The position numbers and the translations under genes are program-made. A model generated the notes under the pieces. The model was not told the origin of the DNA and did no database searches. It worked only from the letters and a program-made list of their open reading frames with translations. This document shows, piece after piece, positions 22,293 to 33,456 of a DNA stretch of 64,000 bases. The DNA comes from Adiantum capillus-veneris (taxonomy: Eukaryota; Streptophyta; Polypodiopsida; Polypodiales; Pteridaceae), in NCBI GenBank assembly GCA_014529385.2, contig CM043959.1, forward strand, positions 62,945,753-63,009,752, read 5' to 3'. Numbering within the stretch: position 1 is the first letter of the stretch; each line of letters begins with the position of its first letter.

Positions 22293-22669
22293 TAAAATAT
22301 TCAAGCGGAAAGTATGGTCACTCTTATTTCCTGTGGGAAGTTTGACACGTTGGAGAGAAGGAATGCGGGAACACGCCCTGCACAAACACAAGGGCCTCTC
22401 TATAGCTCAGGGTGTCCACAACACACCTATCCTCTCAAAAACCACCTTCCAAAACAAACTTCAGACCATCATACCACCACCTGCTCGATTCCCAATCTCT
22501 ACACACTCCACAAATCCACCAAACAATGCACACATACTACCATGGTCTATCTTCACCCTTGCACATGCACACAGCCGCTCAATCTCACTCTCCGACACAA
22601 AACACCGTCGGTCTGGGGGGACACACACTTCCACACAATTGACACTAAGCGGGAACATGAAAGCAGGAG

Positions 22670-23733
22670 TGTTGGATGGATACGCCACGACAGACGTCAA
22701 CATAGCGAGAACTCACCTAACATATAATGTCAGCTGAGGATGGAGCTCGACCCGCAGGTGCGTGGAAGCAAGAAAATGGTGCCAACCTCTACTCAACCGA
22801 CTAATGACTACTTCCTACAGAGATATCGAATCTACATGCCATCGGTTCTATGAATGTGAGAGTCTCCTATGATGCTACCGCAAGCAAAAAGCCCATTAGA
22901 CGTTCTCGAAACGCCACAGAACTTGAAGGAGACCCTACTAACACCAATAGGTCGCTCTCCCTAAGGTCCATGAACCAAAATCCCAACCCTAAACACCTGG
23001 TGCAAAATCGTGTAGGACATCTGGTCGAAATTTGCAGGTCGTCGTTTCCAAAAACTAAAGTGCCTAATGTGTATCTCTACTCACTCTGATTGCGTGGATA
23101 TGCTGAAATGCAAAAACGAACAACATTTACTCACCCAAACTCCAAAAGTACCTCGTGGGTGAATTTGCCAAAACACAGATGAACGCGCTTGATGTAAGCA
23201 TCAATGCGTAGCTCTCCTCATGGGCAACACACTGCTGTTCTCCGTTTGAAATTCCAACCACTGTAGCTCCTGTAGCACACACACACTCTCTCTCACTCTC
23301 TCGCAGTCTCCCAACGACACAAAAGATCAGATTATTAGAAGTCCCTCTACAAAGCTTTAGGTTTTGGCTTATATACTAAGCCTTAGAAAACCTAATGTCC
23401 GACCAAAATGACATGATTTGTCCCTAGGCTTCTATAGAGCTTAATTACAACACTCTGAGCTGGCTTTGCTCATCCAACAAGCATCTGTGGCCAAAATACA
23501 TTTGCCGACTTAAAATATGAAGTTCCCGTAAACATTACAAAAGTGGCCGTAATGGCTCAAAATAATAATAACGGGATATTCGATGATGTCCATGAGCTTG
23601 TATCTTCACATTACAGCATCCATCTTCGTCTTCATCACTTCATTAGAATCTTTATTTGGAATCTTTGGAGAATATTTGAGGAATCTTCATGAAATCTTTG
23701 TGGAAGCATTGTTGAAAGGTTGACCTGTCAACA
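22670..23733 (-). repeat. G 3' LTR (left copy)
   Basis: Starts TGTTGGATGGATACGCC and ends GGTTGACCTGTCAACA. Contains a CT-rich stretch (about 23283-23310) and the complement of a TATA-like TATATAAG (about 23371). Confidence 0.93.
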
Positions 23734-24990
23734 CTTTCCCTATCCGAAGTCTTGTCGTCCCCAATAAGACCCTATGTCTGCAGTGGCCTTGACGAGTGCT
23801 TCATGTTTTGGTGTTGGTTGAAGATTTTGTTGTTGTAGTTGCTTCTACCTGATGCTTCGTATGTTGTAGAGATACCTTTTTCTTGTACATGTAGTGTAGT
23901 TCAAGCCATAGCTCTCCCCCTCCGATTGGTTGTTGTAGTGTGAATAGGTTGAGTGAAGTTTGTTGTTGCAGCAAGTCATTTTCTGGTCAGCTCCCCTTTG
24001 ATCTTCTAGTTGATGAGCATGTATTTGTTTGGGGATGTCGTTGATCTGATTTTTTGTGTTTTTATAAGGAAAATAAAATTATAAAAATAAAATGTGGCGT
24101 ATATTACAAAATGAAGGTCTTGGATACCTGGATAGAACTAAAGGGAAAAACCTAGTGGGAAAAAAATGCCTTTAGTCCCCATTAAATGTTAGGCTGTATG
24201 TACTTATGTTTGATGTAACCAAGTTTTGTTGAGTTAAAGTACTTATGGCCGTATGGCTACTCTTATTGACTTGATATACATTGGATAAGTGTTAGTAGCT
24301 TGAAGTCAGAGTCGTTGTTGTTGAGCAAATGCTTATGAGACTTGTTACCGCTTCTTCCGTCGTCATTTTATTGTGTAAGTGCATGGGTGGAACACAAATC
24401 GTGTCAAATGCAAATGTCCAATGACGGGACATTATATATGCTTGCACAGATAGATGCATGGGAAACAATATGCGGTGCGAGAAGAGTTTGAATGGGTGCT
24501 TCCAGGAGTGAACGAAGCAAAAATATATTTGACTTCAAGAGCTGTCGTTACTCACAAGAAGGGTTTTCGTCGACGAGGTATTTTCCACTCTCCTCACTGT
24601 GTTCATGTGCGTGAGTTTTTTCTGGACTACTCTGCCACTCCACCATTTAAAATAGTAGACTTCGACTCTTATGCTCACCTATCCAGCATGAGCGACCCCA
24701 TTTTACAATATGCTCAACTCTTCCAGCTTGAGCTATAATCTAAATATCTTGACTCATAGACCACAAAAAATATTAACACATGAAGCTTGGGTCTGACGCT
24801 TGCTCATTTAGTAGCTCAGCTGCCCGACTCTTGACTCTTATGCCATGATTTTTATGGCGACTTGACTTACTCTCCGGAGCTTTCGACCAAGAATAGGTTT
24901 TGAAATTCAAAACTCCCATCCTCGAAGAGAGGATTTGTAAAGGACCATACTCGCAATATTGGTTTGCTTTTGCCATACCTGGGTGACCTT
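23734..24990 (-). other. G 3' tail, no convincing sense gene
   Basis: Between H and the G 3' LTR. The first ~200 bp on the minus strand give short open stretches continuing the W-P-K region, then stops. No polymerase motifs were found. One 94-codon open stretch runs antisense (24454-24738). Confidence 0.55.
24454..24738 (+). CDS. Antisense 94-residue open frame in G, unknown
   Basis: It starts ATG at 24454 and reads MHGKQYAVREEFEWVLPGVN, with a basic patch (KKGFRRRG) and an acidic/aromatic end to LFQLEL. I recognise no domain. Extra antisense frames between the coding part and the 3' LTR are known in Tat-lineage elements, so the position is suggestive. A chance frame of this length is quite possible in 19 kb, and there is no second copy in the window to test conservation. 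Confidence 0.25.
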   Translation: MHGKQYAVREEFEWVLPGVNEAKIYLTSRAVVTHKKGFRRRGIFHSPHCVHVREFFLDYSATPPFKIVDFDSYAHLSSMSDPILQYAQLFQLEL

Positions 24991-25563
24991 TGTGCGCTCC
25001 TTGCCGCACTGTTGAAGCAAGGGACTTGCCAATACACCGTGTGCGAGCCACAAACGGCTCCAAGCACACAACAAGCCTAAACTAGCAAGCTCAAGAAAAC
25101 AAAGGGTGTGTCACTCACCACTCTATGCTCGCCTTCGTGGTGGATTCCTCGCCGCGATGAAGAAGAAGTTGCATTCATGCCGCGCTCAATCGCTTCGCCG
25201 CCATCGTGCCTTCGTAATGCTCGATCGCACACACAATCTCCCTCTCTCTCTCTCTCACACACACACACAAGGAGGTGAAGAAGAAGAAGATGGAGATGGA
25301 GCAAGAGCACTCTTCAATTGCACAAATGAGAGAATGAGTAAAAATTAGGTTTAGTTGGCTTTTATAGGAGCTCACCCCATTCACACTTGGGCGCCCATGC
25401 TTAACCAACTAATCCCTTGAATGTCCAAGTTAAAGTGCGCCTCTCATTGGCGATCACTCTACCTTTCCCTATTGGTCCGACAAGCCCGGTACCTGACTCT
25501 ACCAAATACATAATACACGTCCGTCGTAGGTGATGGGGTGTCCGTGTGCCGTGAGGGTTAACA
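24991..25563 (-). repeat. H 3' LTR (left copy)
   Basis: TGTGCGCTCCTTGCCGCAC ... GAGGGTTAACA. Contains a CT/CA microsatellite (about 25236-25270) and TATAAAA on the minus strand (25360-25366). Confidence 0.95.
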
Positions 25564-27188
25564 TGCCCCCCTTCCTGATGTAGATTCCGTCCTCGGAAGC
25601 TATTGAGTTGAAGCTGGGTCGTCGAGGTGGAAGAGCATTTGAGATGAATGTCCTTAGCCTTCTTCAGTCACTGCAAAATCAAACAACATTGGCACAGTAA
25701 TTGCATTCTCTTAAAAAGCATATGCAGTTTTAGGTAGAAAAATTGATTGGTAAAAGAATTTCAAACAATTTATTAGCAATGAACATTAAATTACAATGTA
25801 ATCAAATGCATAAACAGATGTAAAGGCAAAAAATTAAACAAGTCTAGGGTCGCTAATTTGACGGTCGAAAGGCACTAGAGATCGAATATTAATACCATGG
25901 GTAAGCTTCTTAATTTTCAGTGGTCAATTAAGTTGTTTAATCGCGAGAGCCAAGTATTCATTTTCGAGGGCTGACTAGAGGCTATATCCAGAAGACTTTG
26001 TAGTTAAGCTACCATAAAAGGAATTTCTCATGAAATCATCGCCTGACTGATTACTTTTTCTTTGACCCCCCAAGGTCTTTTCACATTGATTCAGTTTTGT
26101 TGTGTGTGCTTATTTTGTATGCCTTGGGTTTTTTGCTTTTCAAGGAAAAGCGCCCACACTGGGAACCTCTAGGGCTCTAGTACCATAGGCGATACATGTG
26201 AGTGAAGTACCAAATCAAGCTGAGATTTCTCTTCCAGCTTAAAATTTTACATTGTGGCACTTTGATTTTTTGTTTGTTCATTTTCAGCATTTTAATTTTG
26301 TAACTTTGGGGGGTCATATAACATTGTTACCCTCCCCAGGCTCATCACATTAGTAAAATCCCTTTATAATACTTAAGCGAAAGGTCAATAGGGTCAAGCC
26401 CACTAGAAAGCCCTAGTACATTTCATACAATGCTGCCTAAATCGGATTAAGAACCTAAGTAACCATTGCTTATTAGGAAGTCATTCCCCATGGTATTAAG
26501 AGAAGATCTCTAACACCTAACTTGGTCAAAGTAGCTTAGTCGGATTGCTTGATTTTTACACCTAAACAAGTGATTATGACAAAACATTACATTGAATTAA
26601 ATGTTTGATACTAAGCCAATGCGCTGAATATTATGCTACCAATCACAATCAAAGCAGACAATCATAGATGCAAAAAGATAAAGGCAATGCTAATGGACAA
26701 GAAACACCTGTTTGTGTCGATGGTCGCGCTTGATTTGAAGTGTGAACGAGAGAAAGGTTCCATGAAGGTCCAAATCCTATCAATAGCAACACGCTCCTGT
26801 ACACACTAGGAAACAAAAGGAATACCTCCAGGAGGCACATTAGTGGGAAAAGAGAACTTCGCTAATCTCTCAACTCTAAAACAGAAACACTCTATCGTAC
26901 TAATTTTACCTACCCTCCATCACTCAAGTGATGAGGATCAAAGGTGTTTTATGGCATAGGTTTCTGTTTCACTGTACCAGATGTGACATGTGTAGGTCTG
27001 AGTCAATGTTTTGACTTTTATTGTGCATACTCGTTTGCTAATTGCTCTTGCTCTGTTTTTTTTTTGTGAGTATAAAGCTTTATATGTACATTCCCTAAGA
27101 TCGGAGATTGAGAGGTCAGGGAAAAAGGTTGAGAGGGAAACAAGTGAATAATGGATGTCAGCAAACACTCCCCCCTTCCTTGGGTAGA
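25564..27188 (-). other. H 3' non-coding region
   Basis: 1.6 kb between the protease stop and the 3' LTR with no sustained open frame and no RT, RNase H or integrase motif on either strand. GCCCCCCTTCCT at 25565-25576 is the complement of the purine tract; a near-identical run lies at 27170-27180 at the gene end and another at 27482-27491 within the coding part. Confidence 0.7.
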
Positions 27189-29378
27189 TCATACCGTTTG
27201 AAATGAGCTTGTCACCCTTTGAAACCAATTGTTCCAGTTGGTAATAGGTGAGGATTTTTGCCAGTAGTTTTCTATTACCCTAGGTGCCTCGTCAAGCTGC
27301 AAGGGTGGTAAGGTACTCTCCCAGGATTGAACTTGAAGTGGTTCATCAGGTGATTCTTGAACACTGGGAGGTGTGGATTCTTTTGTAGCTTCATGGAGGT
27401 CCACTACTATAGATGGAGGCTGTGTAAAAGCTTTTACCTCTATGGATGTATTACATGAGGAGCTAAAAGCTCCATGGGACTCCCCCCTTCCTGAGCTAGG
27501 TGGATCAATTCGTTCTTTCTTTGGTACCCAAACTAGCTCGGGAGCGGGTGTGTAGCATTTTGTGATTTTTTTCTTTCCACGATCATTGATTCGTTTTGGA
27601 GCTACGGGATTGGGCTCACTTGGGTCAGGTGATAGGTAAGAGCACAATCTACGTTTCGGCACCCAGATTTGATCATTTCCTTGATAGTAGCCTTGGGCTT
27701 CCAATAGCCGTTTAGGGATCCATCGCAACATTTTCTTACTTTTCTTGGAGCGAGTAGTACGTTTCTTACAAGGCTTCTGTTTTTTAGCACTAGCTATGGT
27801 CACTAAAGAAGCTTTAGGGACCCACTTGTATGTTTTCTTCGTTACATTAGGATGAGTCTTGTCAGAAGTGATATGCATTGCTTGTAGCATATTTAAGGGT
27901 ACATGCATTTCATCCCCCTCAGGTGTTACCCAGGTCGTCCCCCTATTTCCCCAAGTGTCTATGGTTGATGCTAGGTGGATCCAATCCACATTGTTTGATT
28001 CCGTCATACCCGGTAACACATCCATGTAAGGAGAATCTTGGCCAATGTCTGTATCCTTCTTACAAGTGTAACAATATTGTAGTGGGGCCGAGTGAACTGT
28101 GGTGTCAGAGCGATGATCAATAATGGTTTTACTCCCTAAGGGGTGTACCTTACCAGTCACCAAATCCACTCTAAGGACAGAGTCTTGGAATTGCAAATAG
28201 ACATGATTTTTAGACCAATCGTGAACCATTTGTGCTTCCCTCATGAATGGTCGTCCTAAAATCATTTCATATGACATAAGGTGTTTAGAGAAATCCATTA
28301 CAATGAACGTATGTCGTACCTTGTGTCCTAGAACTTTGATCTTAAGATCCTGGAGCATCCCCATAGGTTTGGCTATGGTACCATTTGCCATCTTTACCAC
28401 AATGTTAGTAACACTGAGGCGGGGTTTTCCCATGGATTCCCAACAATCTTTTGTAACGATGCTAACTCCCGCACCACCATCAAGAATTCCCTTTATAGTT
28501 AATCCCTTGGCAGTGATGGGTAGGGTCGCATTAGACTCGTCGCCTTCAAAATACTGCCCTAATTCGTTAATGGGTACCTCGATCACAGACTCGTGTCCAT
28601 CTAAGTCAAGTGATTGCACATGATTTTCCTCATCAATCATAATCGAGTCAGGCCTATTTGGTTGCGCAAACTGCGGTAATCCCGTTCGTAGCTCTCCGTT
28701 AAGGAATGCTCAAAGTGCAAGGAATAACTCAGGATCTCCATACAGCTTTGCTATGATCGTGGTTCGAACCTCAGAAGACATGAAGTCCACTAGTTTGGCA
28801 ACATTCATTGGCGTTTTGCAGGGTGTAGGTCCTTGACTAGGAACTGGTGAGGATGGAATCTCATATTCCTCAATGGGATCAGGTATTCCTTCGTTAAACA
28901 TCCTTTCCAACAAGAAGGGTGTATGCTCACTTTCTGATGTCCCGTCCTCACTCCCTTCTTGGATGATACTAGATATGGCTAACGGTCTATGGTTCATGTG
29001 GGGTGGATGAACTTGCGTGGGAAACACTGTGTCATGAATTTTGACCTGCATGGGTTCTGGTTCTAGTTTCCTTTGAGTCTCCTCCACTAAACCTCTTAGA
29101 TGTTTCACCTGCTTAATCTCGTCTACAGGGTTTGGGTACGTCCCAATATTCTTTTTACGATTCTTCCCTTTTTGCCCCTGCGGTTTATCTTGGGGGTCTT
29201 GGATTGGATTTGGAAACACTTGTGGTGTTTTCAGAGGCTCTTTATGATTTTCTCTTATTCGGTTTTCATTTGGTTCCATGTTACGGTTTTCTTTGTCGGT
29301 CTTTCTCTTTGTGGTATTGGTTCTAGTCTCCATTGTCTCGACTGAATCTGAATCATCCTCGAGGTCATTCATATACAC
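27189..29378 (-). pseudogene. H protease region with C-terminal W-P-K repeats, one in-frame TGA
   Basis: The frame is -1 relative to gag and is open upstream through at least the last 40 codons of gag, so it is probably reached by frameshifting. A first part (29378-28713), charged and rich in Asn/Pro, ends at TGA 28710-28712, which fits CGA to TGA. The ATG at 28640 restarts MIDEENHVQSLDLDGHESV. Counting from it: protease Asp 54 (GILDGGAGVSIV), the M-I-L-G-R-P segment at 126-131, then W-P-K motifs at 273-276, 307-310, 326-329 and 371-374, the middle pair framing EAQGYYQGNDQIW. The protease would mature Gag. The repeat part is of unknown function and shared with G. No RT follows. Confidence 0.8.
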
Positions 29379-29395
29379 GGGGTCCTCTCCTGTTC

Positions 29396-32353
29396 CTATG
29401 TTTGTTTTGGAACTTCTTCCTGCGACTTCTTCCTTCGTGTCTTCTTTTTCTTTGCTTGGATAATTGACGCGGTATCTCTCTCTTCGAGGATATGTCCTGG
29501 CCCTTGAAGCATGGACCGTGTAATCGCATAAGCGGGTGTGACGGGTGGTATTGGCGACGTCACACTAGCAATTTTGACCAAATTTAGGGGTGTGATTTTA
29601 GGCGCATTTGGGCTATAGGGGCATTGGGCAATCAAGTGATCTATGCCACAACGATTACATGTGAGTATTGGCATTGCAGACGTGCTCCCTTGATTCATTT
29701 GCATCTGTGCAGCATTCTTTTGCAGCCTAATAGGGCACTCCGTTGCCCGATGTGGTCCACCACACTCGTAGCATTGAAGAGGTGGCCTCCTAGCCTGGGT
29801 GTTTATATTTTGACATCTGGATGTGAGAGCAGCAGCTTGATAAACCGGCTTGACTTGTCCCCAACAATCTTGCATGTAGTATATAGGACACTCTTCCAAT
29901 GTATCAAGTCCGTAGGCAATACTAGTGTCTATTTCCTCCTCACAACCATCTGCATAAGCATTAGATGGCTCGCAACCCACTTGGTTCATAGGGGCGACTC
30001 TTGGATGCGGGGGATGCGGTCCTAGCACAGGAGGTGGTAGCGGTGTAGCTTGTACAACATTTTGAGGTCTAGGGACCATGTGTTGCGGTAGTTGCTCAAC
30101 AGGTGGAGTAGGCATCAATACAGGAGCTCGAGGTGCATCCGTCCAGGCTACAGGTGGTCTATTTGCCATCATACGTTTGATCATTAAACAATCCTTAGCT
30201 TGGTGACCATACCTACCACATGCGTTGCAAGTTCCATTAAATTTTACTCTAAACGTAGGGCACTCACTAGTGCTATGTGGACCTAAGCAAATGGAACACC
30301 ATTGTTGCTCCCTTCTTGGATACATGTGACTATTTTGAGGGGGTCGATTATCCTTAAGAGACTCTTGGATTGCCTTGGTGAGGTCTGTGAAGAATGTCTC
30401 AAATACCTTTGGCTCATTGGCAATGGGCTTTGCAGTCATGGGTTCATACTCAATGGCTTGTGAGCTAGTGGATCTCGTGTCAGTAGACACCCTCATGCCT
30501 GCTATCATCAACTTGTCCTCTAATTGGATTGCATTGGCAGTGACATCTTCCCAGGTTGTGATACCTCTAATCACTAGTCCATTATAGATTCCTTCATTCC
30601 TCAACCCTCGAATGAATCGATCGAGCAGTTGGTTATTGTTGAAGCGCTCATTTACAGGGCAGCGAGAGTTTAAGTGCTTTAGACGACTAATGAAGTCCCT
30701 TACTGACTCTCCTTCCTTACGTTCGGCCTTCTGTAGCTGAGATGCTACACCCCAAAGCACACCTTCTCGTATGTACTCCTTTAGAAACAACCTTCGAAGG
30801 GTAGGGTAGATTGTTTTCTCGTCCACCCTTAGGGTCCTATACCAATCTCCAGCCTTCCCACTTAATGTCAAGCTTAAGGCATTGCACTTATGTAGTTCGT
30901 TGCGTTCCCCTAAGGAATCACATACTTGTTCAAACACTTCAATGTGTTTCCTAGCATCTTCGTCCCCATTGAATTTTTGCGTGAGTTTGGCAATTTGTAC
31001 TGCCTTACTTCTAGGCTCTCTATCAGATGCATGACGCATATTTTCCGCGATAGATCGACCTATGGTTTGAGCAAACGCTGCCAAGTTACCTATGTGAGGA
31101 GGTAGGGCCGGTGGAGGTACTCTTGGAATCATATGTGGGAGAGGAACGGGTACCGGTCTTGGCATATGTGTAGATGATGCAGGATATGGAACATAAGCGG
31201 GCATAGCTCCACTCGGATAAGAGCTAGGGAGCGGCACTCGAGGAGCATAAGCAAGTGGTACAATTGGAGGTGTGGGGGCCATGTGTGCATAAGGGGCTAG
31301 AGGCACATACGGTCGAGGCCCCATATTAGGTACTACGACACTAGGTAGTGGCACTGCGCTAACCGTAGATGTCATCGGTACATTCTCTGTTAGGCTTATC
31401 CCTGGAGTGAGCACTGGGTTTTCCTTAATAGAGGGTTGAGCCAAGTTAGGGAAGCTAAAGTTGTCGCTCGGAGGCTCAGATTGCATAGAGACCCCAGGTG
31501 AAATGACGTAAGATGGGTCCATGGGACTCATTAGAGGAGTCTCCATTTGTGATAGAGTAGGCTGTTGAGCCTTGCTCGTATCCAGAAATCTCATAGGGCC
31601 AGTTGAGAGTATATTTACCCCTCGGTTTTGCCTTTCTGATTGAATAATGCCATGGATAACATTACAGATCATTTTCTGTTGATCTTCGATGCTCGTGGCA
31701 CTAGAGGTGGATTGTACAATCTCTATCCATCCTACATGGTAGGCGTGGCCAGAGTGTAGATCCGTCAACACCTCAGTGTGGAGGTCGTATGTCCAATGAT
31801 CATTAATGAACAATCCTTCTAGAGTCGACGTGTTAATGGTTTCTTGTGAGGTAGAAGCAATGTTGCTCCCCGTGGTTTTACTTGTCAGCAACGGTACTCT
31901 AGAGGGAACTTCTGAAGGAGGCAGCTCAACAGGGCCTTCTTGGTAAGAAGTTGGCACGATATCCACATGGACACTCTTTGGGGGTGTGGGGTCCACGTGC
32001 GATGTGAAAGGAGAGTCCACTTCCCCACCCCCTTCGTGTGCTTCATTTGCATCAGGTTCCGAGCGAGTAGCTCTACCTAATGTTTCCATGAAACGGCTAA
32101 ACATACTAGTACTAGGCTGTGGAGCTTCGGGAGGTGCATGGCCTTCTCTCTCAGTGTTTTGGGTAGGGTATGCTTCCATGATTTCTGAGTCGGAGGAGGA
32201 ATCACTAGCGGCTATTTTAGGGTCTTGGGTGGTGCTACCTTGTGTCCCCGCTGAGGGTCTAGAGCTTATCGTGGATGGGTAATGGGTGTCCGTATGAACA
32301 GAGGCACCCTCAATATGCTCGTGTTCTAGCACCCGCCCAGAGCGTAAGTGCAT
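29396..32353 (-). CDS. gag: H Gag, 985 residues, four zinc knuckles
   Basis: ATG at 32353 opens MHLRSGRVLEHEHIEG; the frame is uninterrupted to 29396. Residues 1-300 are Ser/Thr/Pro-rich and variable, 300-420 strongly Pro-rich. 455-625 is the retrotransposon-gag core (KFNGDEDARKHIEVFEQVCD, LSGKAGDWYRTL, NQLLDRFIRGLRNEGIYNGL). Knuckles lie at 686-698 (CSICLGPHSTSEC), 709-722 (CNACGRYGHQAKDC), 861-873 (CYECGGPHRATEC) and 899-911 (CNRCGIDHLIAQC); only the second has the usual CX4H spacing, the others CX3H. A Lys/Arg-rich end follows. It would form the capsid and bind RNA. Four knuckles and 985 residues are large for a plant gypsy Gag. It is the best-preserved gene in the window. Confidence 0.93.
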   Translation of the reverse strand: MHLRSGRVLEHEHIEGASVHTDTHYPSTISSRPSAGTQGSTTQDPKIAASDSSSDSEIMEAYPTQNTEREGHAPPEAPQPSTSMFSRFMETLGRATRSEPDANEAHEGGGEVDSPFTSHVDPTPPKSVHVDIVPTSYQEGPVELPPSEVPSRVPLLTSKTTGSNIASTSQETINTSTLEGLFINDHWTYDLHTEVLTDLHSGHAYHVGWIEIVQSTSSATSIEDQQKMICNVIHGIIQSERQNRGVNILSTGPMRFLDTSKAQQPTLSQMETPLMSPMDPSYVISPGVSMQSEPPSDNFSFPNLAQPSIKENPVLTPGISLTENVPMTSTVSAVPLPSVVVPNMGPRPYVPLAPYAHMAPTPPIVPLAYAPRVPLPSSYPSGAMPAYVPYPASSTHMPRPVPVPLPHMIPRVPPPALPPHIGNLAAFAQTIGRSIAENMRHASDREPRSKAVQIAKLTQKFNGDEDARKHIEVFEQVCDSLGERNELHKCNALSLTLSGKAGDWYRTLRVDEKTIYPTLRRLFLKEYIREGVLWGVASQLQKAERKEGESVRDFISRLKHLNSRCPVNERFNNNQLLDRFIRGLRNEGIYNGLVIRGITTWEDVTANAIQLEDKLMIAGMRVSTDTRSTSSQAIEYEPMTAKPIANEPKVFETFFTDLTKAIQESLKDNRPPQNSHMYPRREQQWCSICLGPHSTSECPTFRVKFNGTCNACGRYGHQAKDCLMIKRMMANRPPVAWTDAPRAPVLMPTPPVEQLPQHMVPRPQNVVQATPLPPPVLGPHPPHPRVAPMNQVGCEPSNAYADGCEEEIDTSIAYGLDTLEECPIYYMQDCWGQVKPVYQAAALTSRCQNINTQARRPPLQCYECGGPHRATECPIRLQKNAAQMQMNQGSTSAMPILTCNRCGIDHLIAQCPYSPNAPKITPLNLVKIASVTSPIPPVTPAYAITRSMLQGPGHILEERDTASIIQAKKKKTRRKKSQEEVPKQT

Positions 32354-33153
32354 GTGCTTTTGATACCCTAAGGTGTCAAAAAGCTGCTCTAGGAGGTCTT
32401 GTGACTAGTTTTTAGCGTGTTTTTTGTTTGTTTTTTTGTTAGATTTTTTAGAGCGTGTCGTGGAATGGGCCGTGTGATAGCTCGAAACGAGCGTATCGGT
32501 CAGAGGGTCGTGCCGTGCTTTACAGCCCTCCGTTTGGTCACTCTATGCCCTCGGAATCCCTAAAACTGTCAATTTTCAGTAGGGAACTAGGCCCAAACTA
32601 GAAAGTCTAAGGGTGCAAGTGGGAAGAGAAAGGAGGAGAGTGGAGGACTTGTCCCACATGCTCTCATTCTCTCTTGAGGGAGTAGGGTATATATATAAGA
32701 GTGAGTCTAGTATATATCATAAGACTGAGGCTTGGGCTTGGGCTTGGGCTTGGGCTTGGGAAAATGATCCCGATCTATCTTTTATACAAACCAACCCGTC
32801 CGTTTTAAGAGTCACGTTTTTTTTTTTTTTTTTGGGTGTAGAAAATACAGAAATTGAAAATGCAGATATGCAGGAATTGCAGAAAATGCAGATATGCAAA
32901 AAATGCAGAAATTGCAGAAAATTTAAAAAGCGCAGAAATGCAGAAAATTGCAGAAATTGAAAATGTCGAACTTGAAAATGCTGAAATTGCAGAAATTGAA
33001 AAAACGTAGACAATAGCAAAAATTGAAACTTGACAGCAAATGCAGAAAACGCAAAAAACAGAAATCTCCACGCACCCCTTCCCTTCCTTTCCTGTGATAG
33101 AAATTGCACCACAAGGAAGCGTAAAGTGCTAACCGAGCTTAGTGTAGGGCATA
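32354..33153 (-). other. H leader with low-complexity tracts
   Basis: Non-coding. On the plus strand it has CTTGGG five times in a row (32731-32760), a T tract (about 32818-32833), and about 200 bp (32850-33060) dominated by GCAGAAAT and GCAGATAT words at irregular spacing. All lie in the RNA leader between PBS and gag. Confidence 0.8.
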
Positions 33154-33171
33154 TCCCCGACAGCGGCGCCA
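33154..33171 (-). promoter_or_regulatory. H primer-binding site, Asp-tRNA type
   Basis: The minus strand reads TGGCGCCGCTGTCGGGGA, two bases from the Athila-type PBS, four bases from the LTR. Confidence 0.85.
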
Positions 33172-33175
33172 AAAA

Positions 33176-33420
33176 TGTGTGCTCCTTGCCGCACTGTCGA
33201 AGCAAGGGACTTGCCAATACACCGTGTGCGAGCCACAAACGGCTCCAAGCACACAACAAGCCTAAACTAGCAAGCTCAAGAAAACAAAGGGTGTGTCACT
33301 CACCGCTCTACGCTCGCCTTCGTGGTGGATTCCTCGCCGCGATGAAGAAGAAGCTGCAGTCGTGCCGCGCTCAACCGCTTTGCCGCCGTCGTGCCTTCGT
33401 AATGCTCGATCGCACACACA

Positions 33421-33456
<36 letters not shown>

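Noticed and set aside
32731-32760. CTTGGG repeats as telomeric DNA
   Set aside because: Plant telomere repeat is TTTAGGG; only five units, placed inside an LTR element leader.
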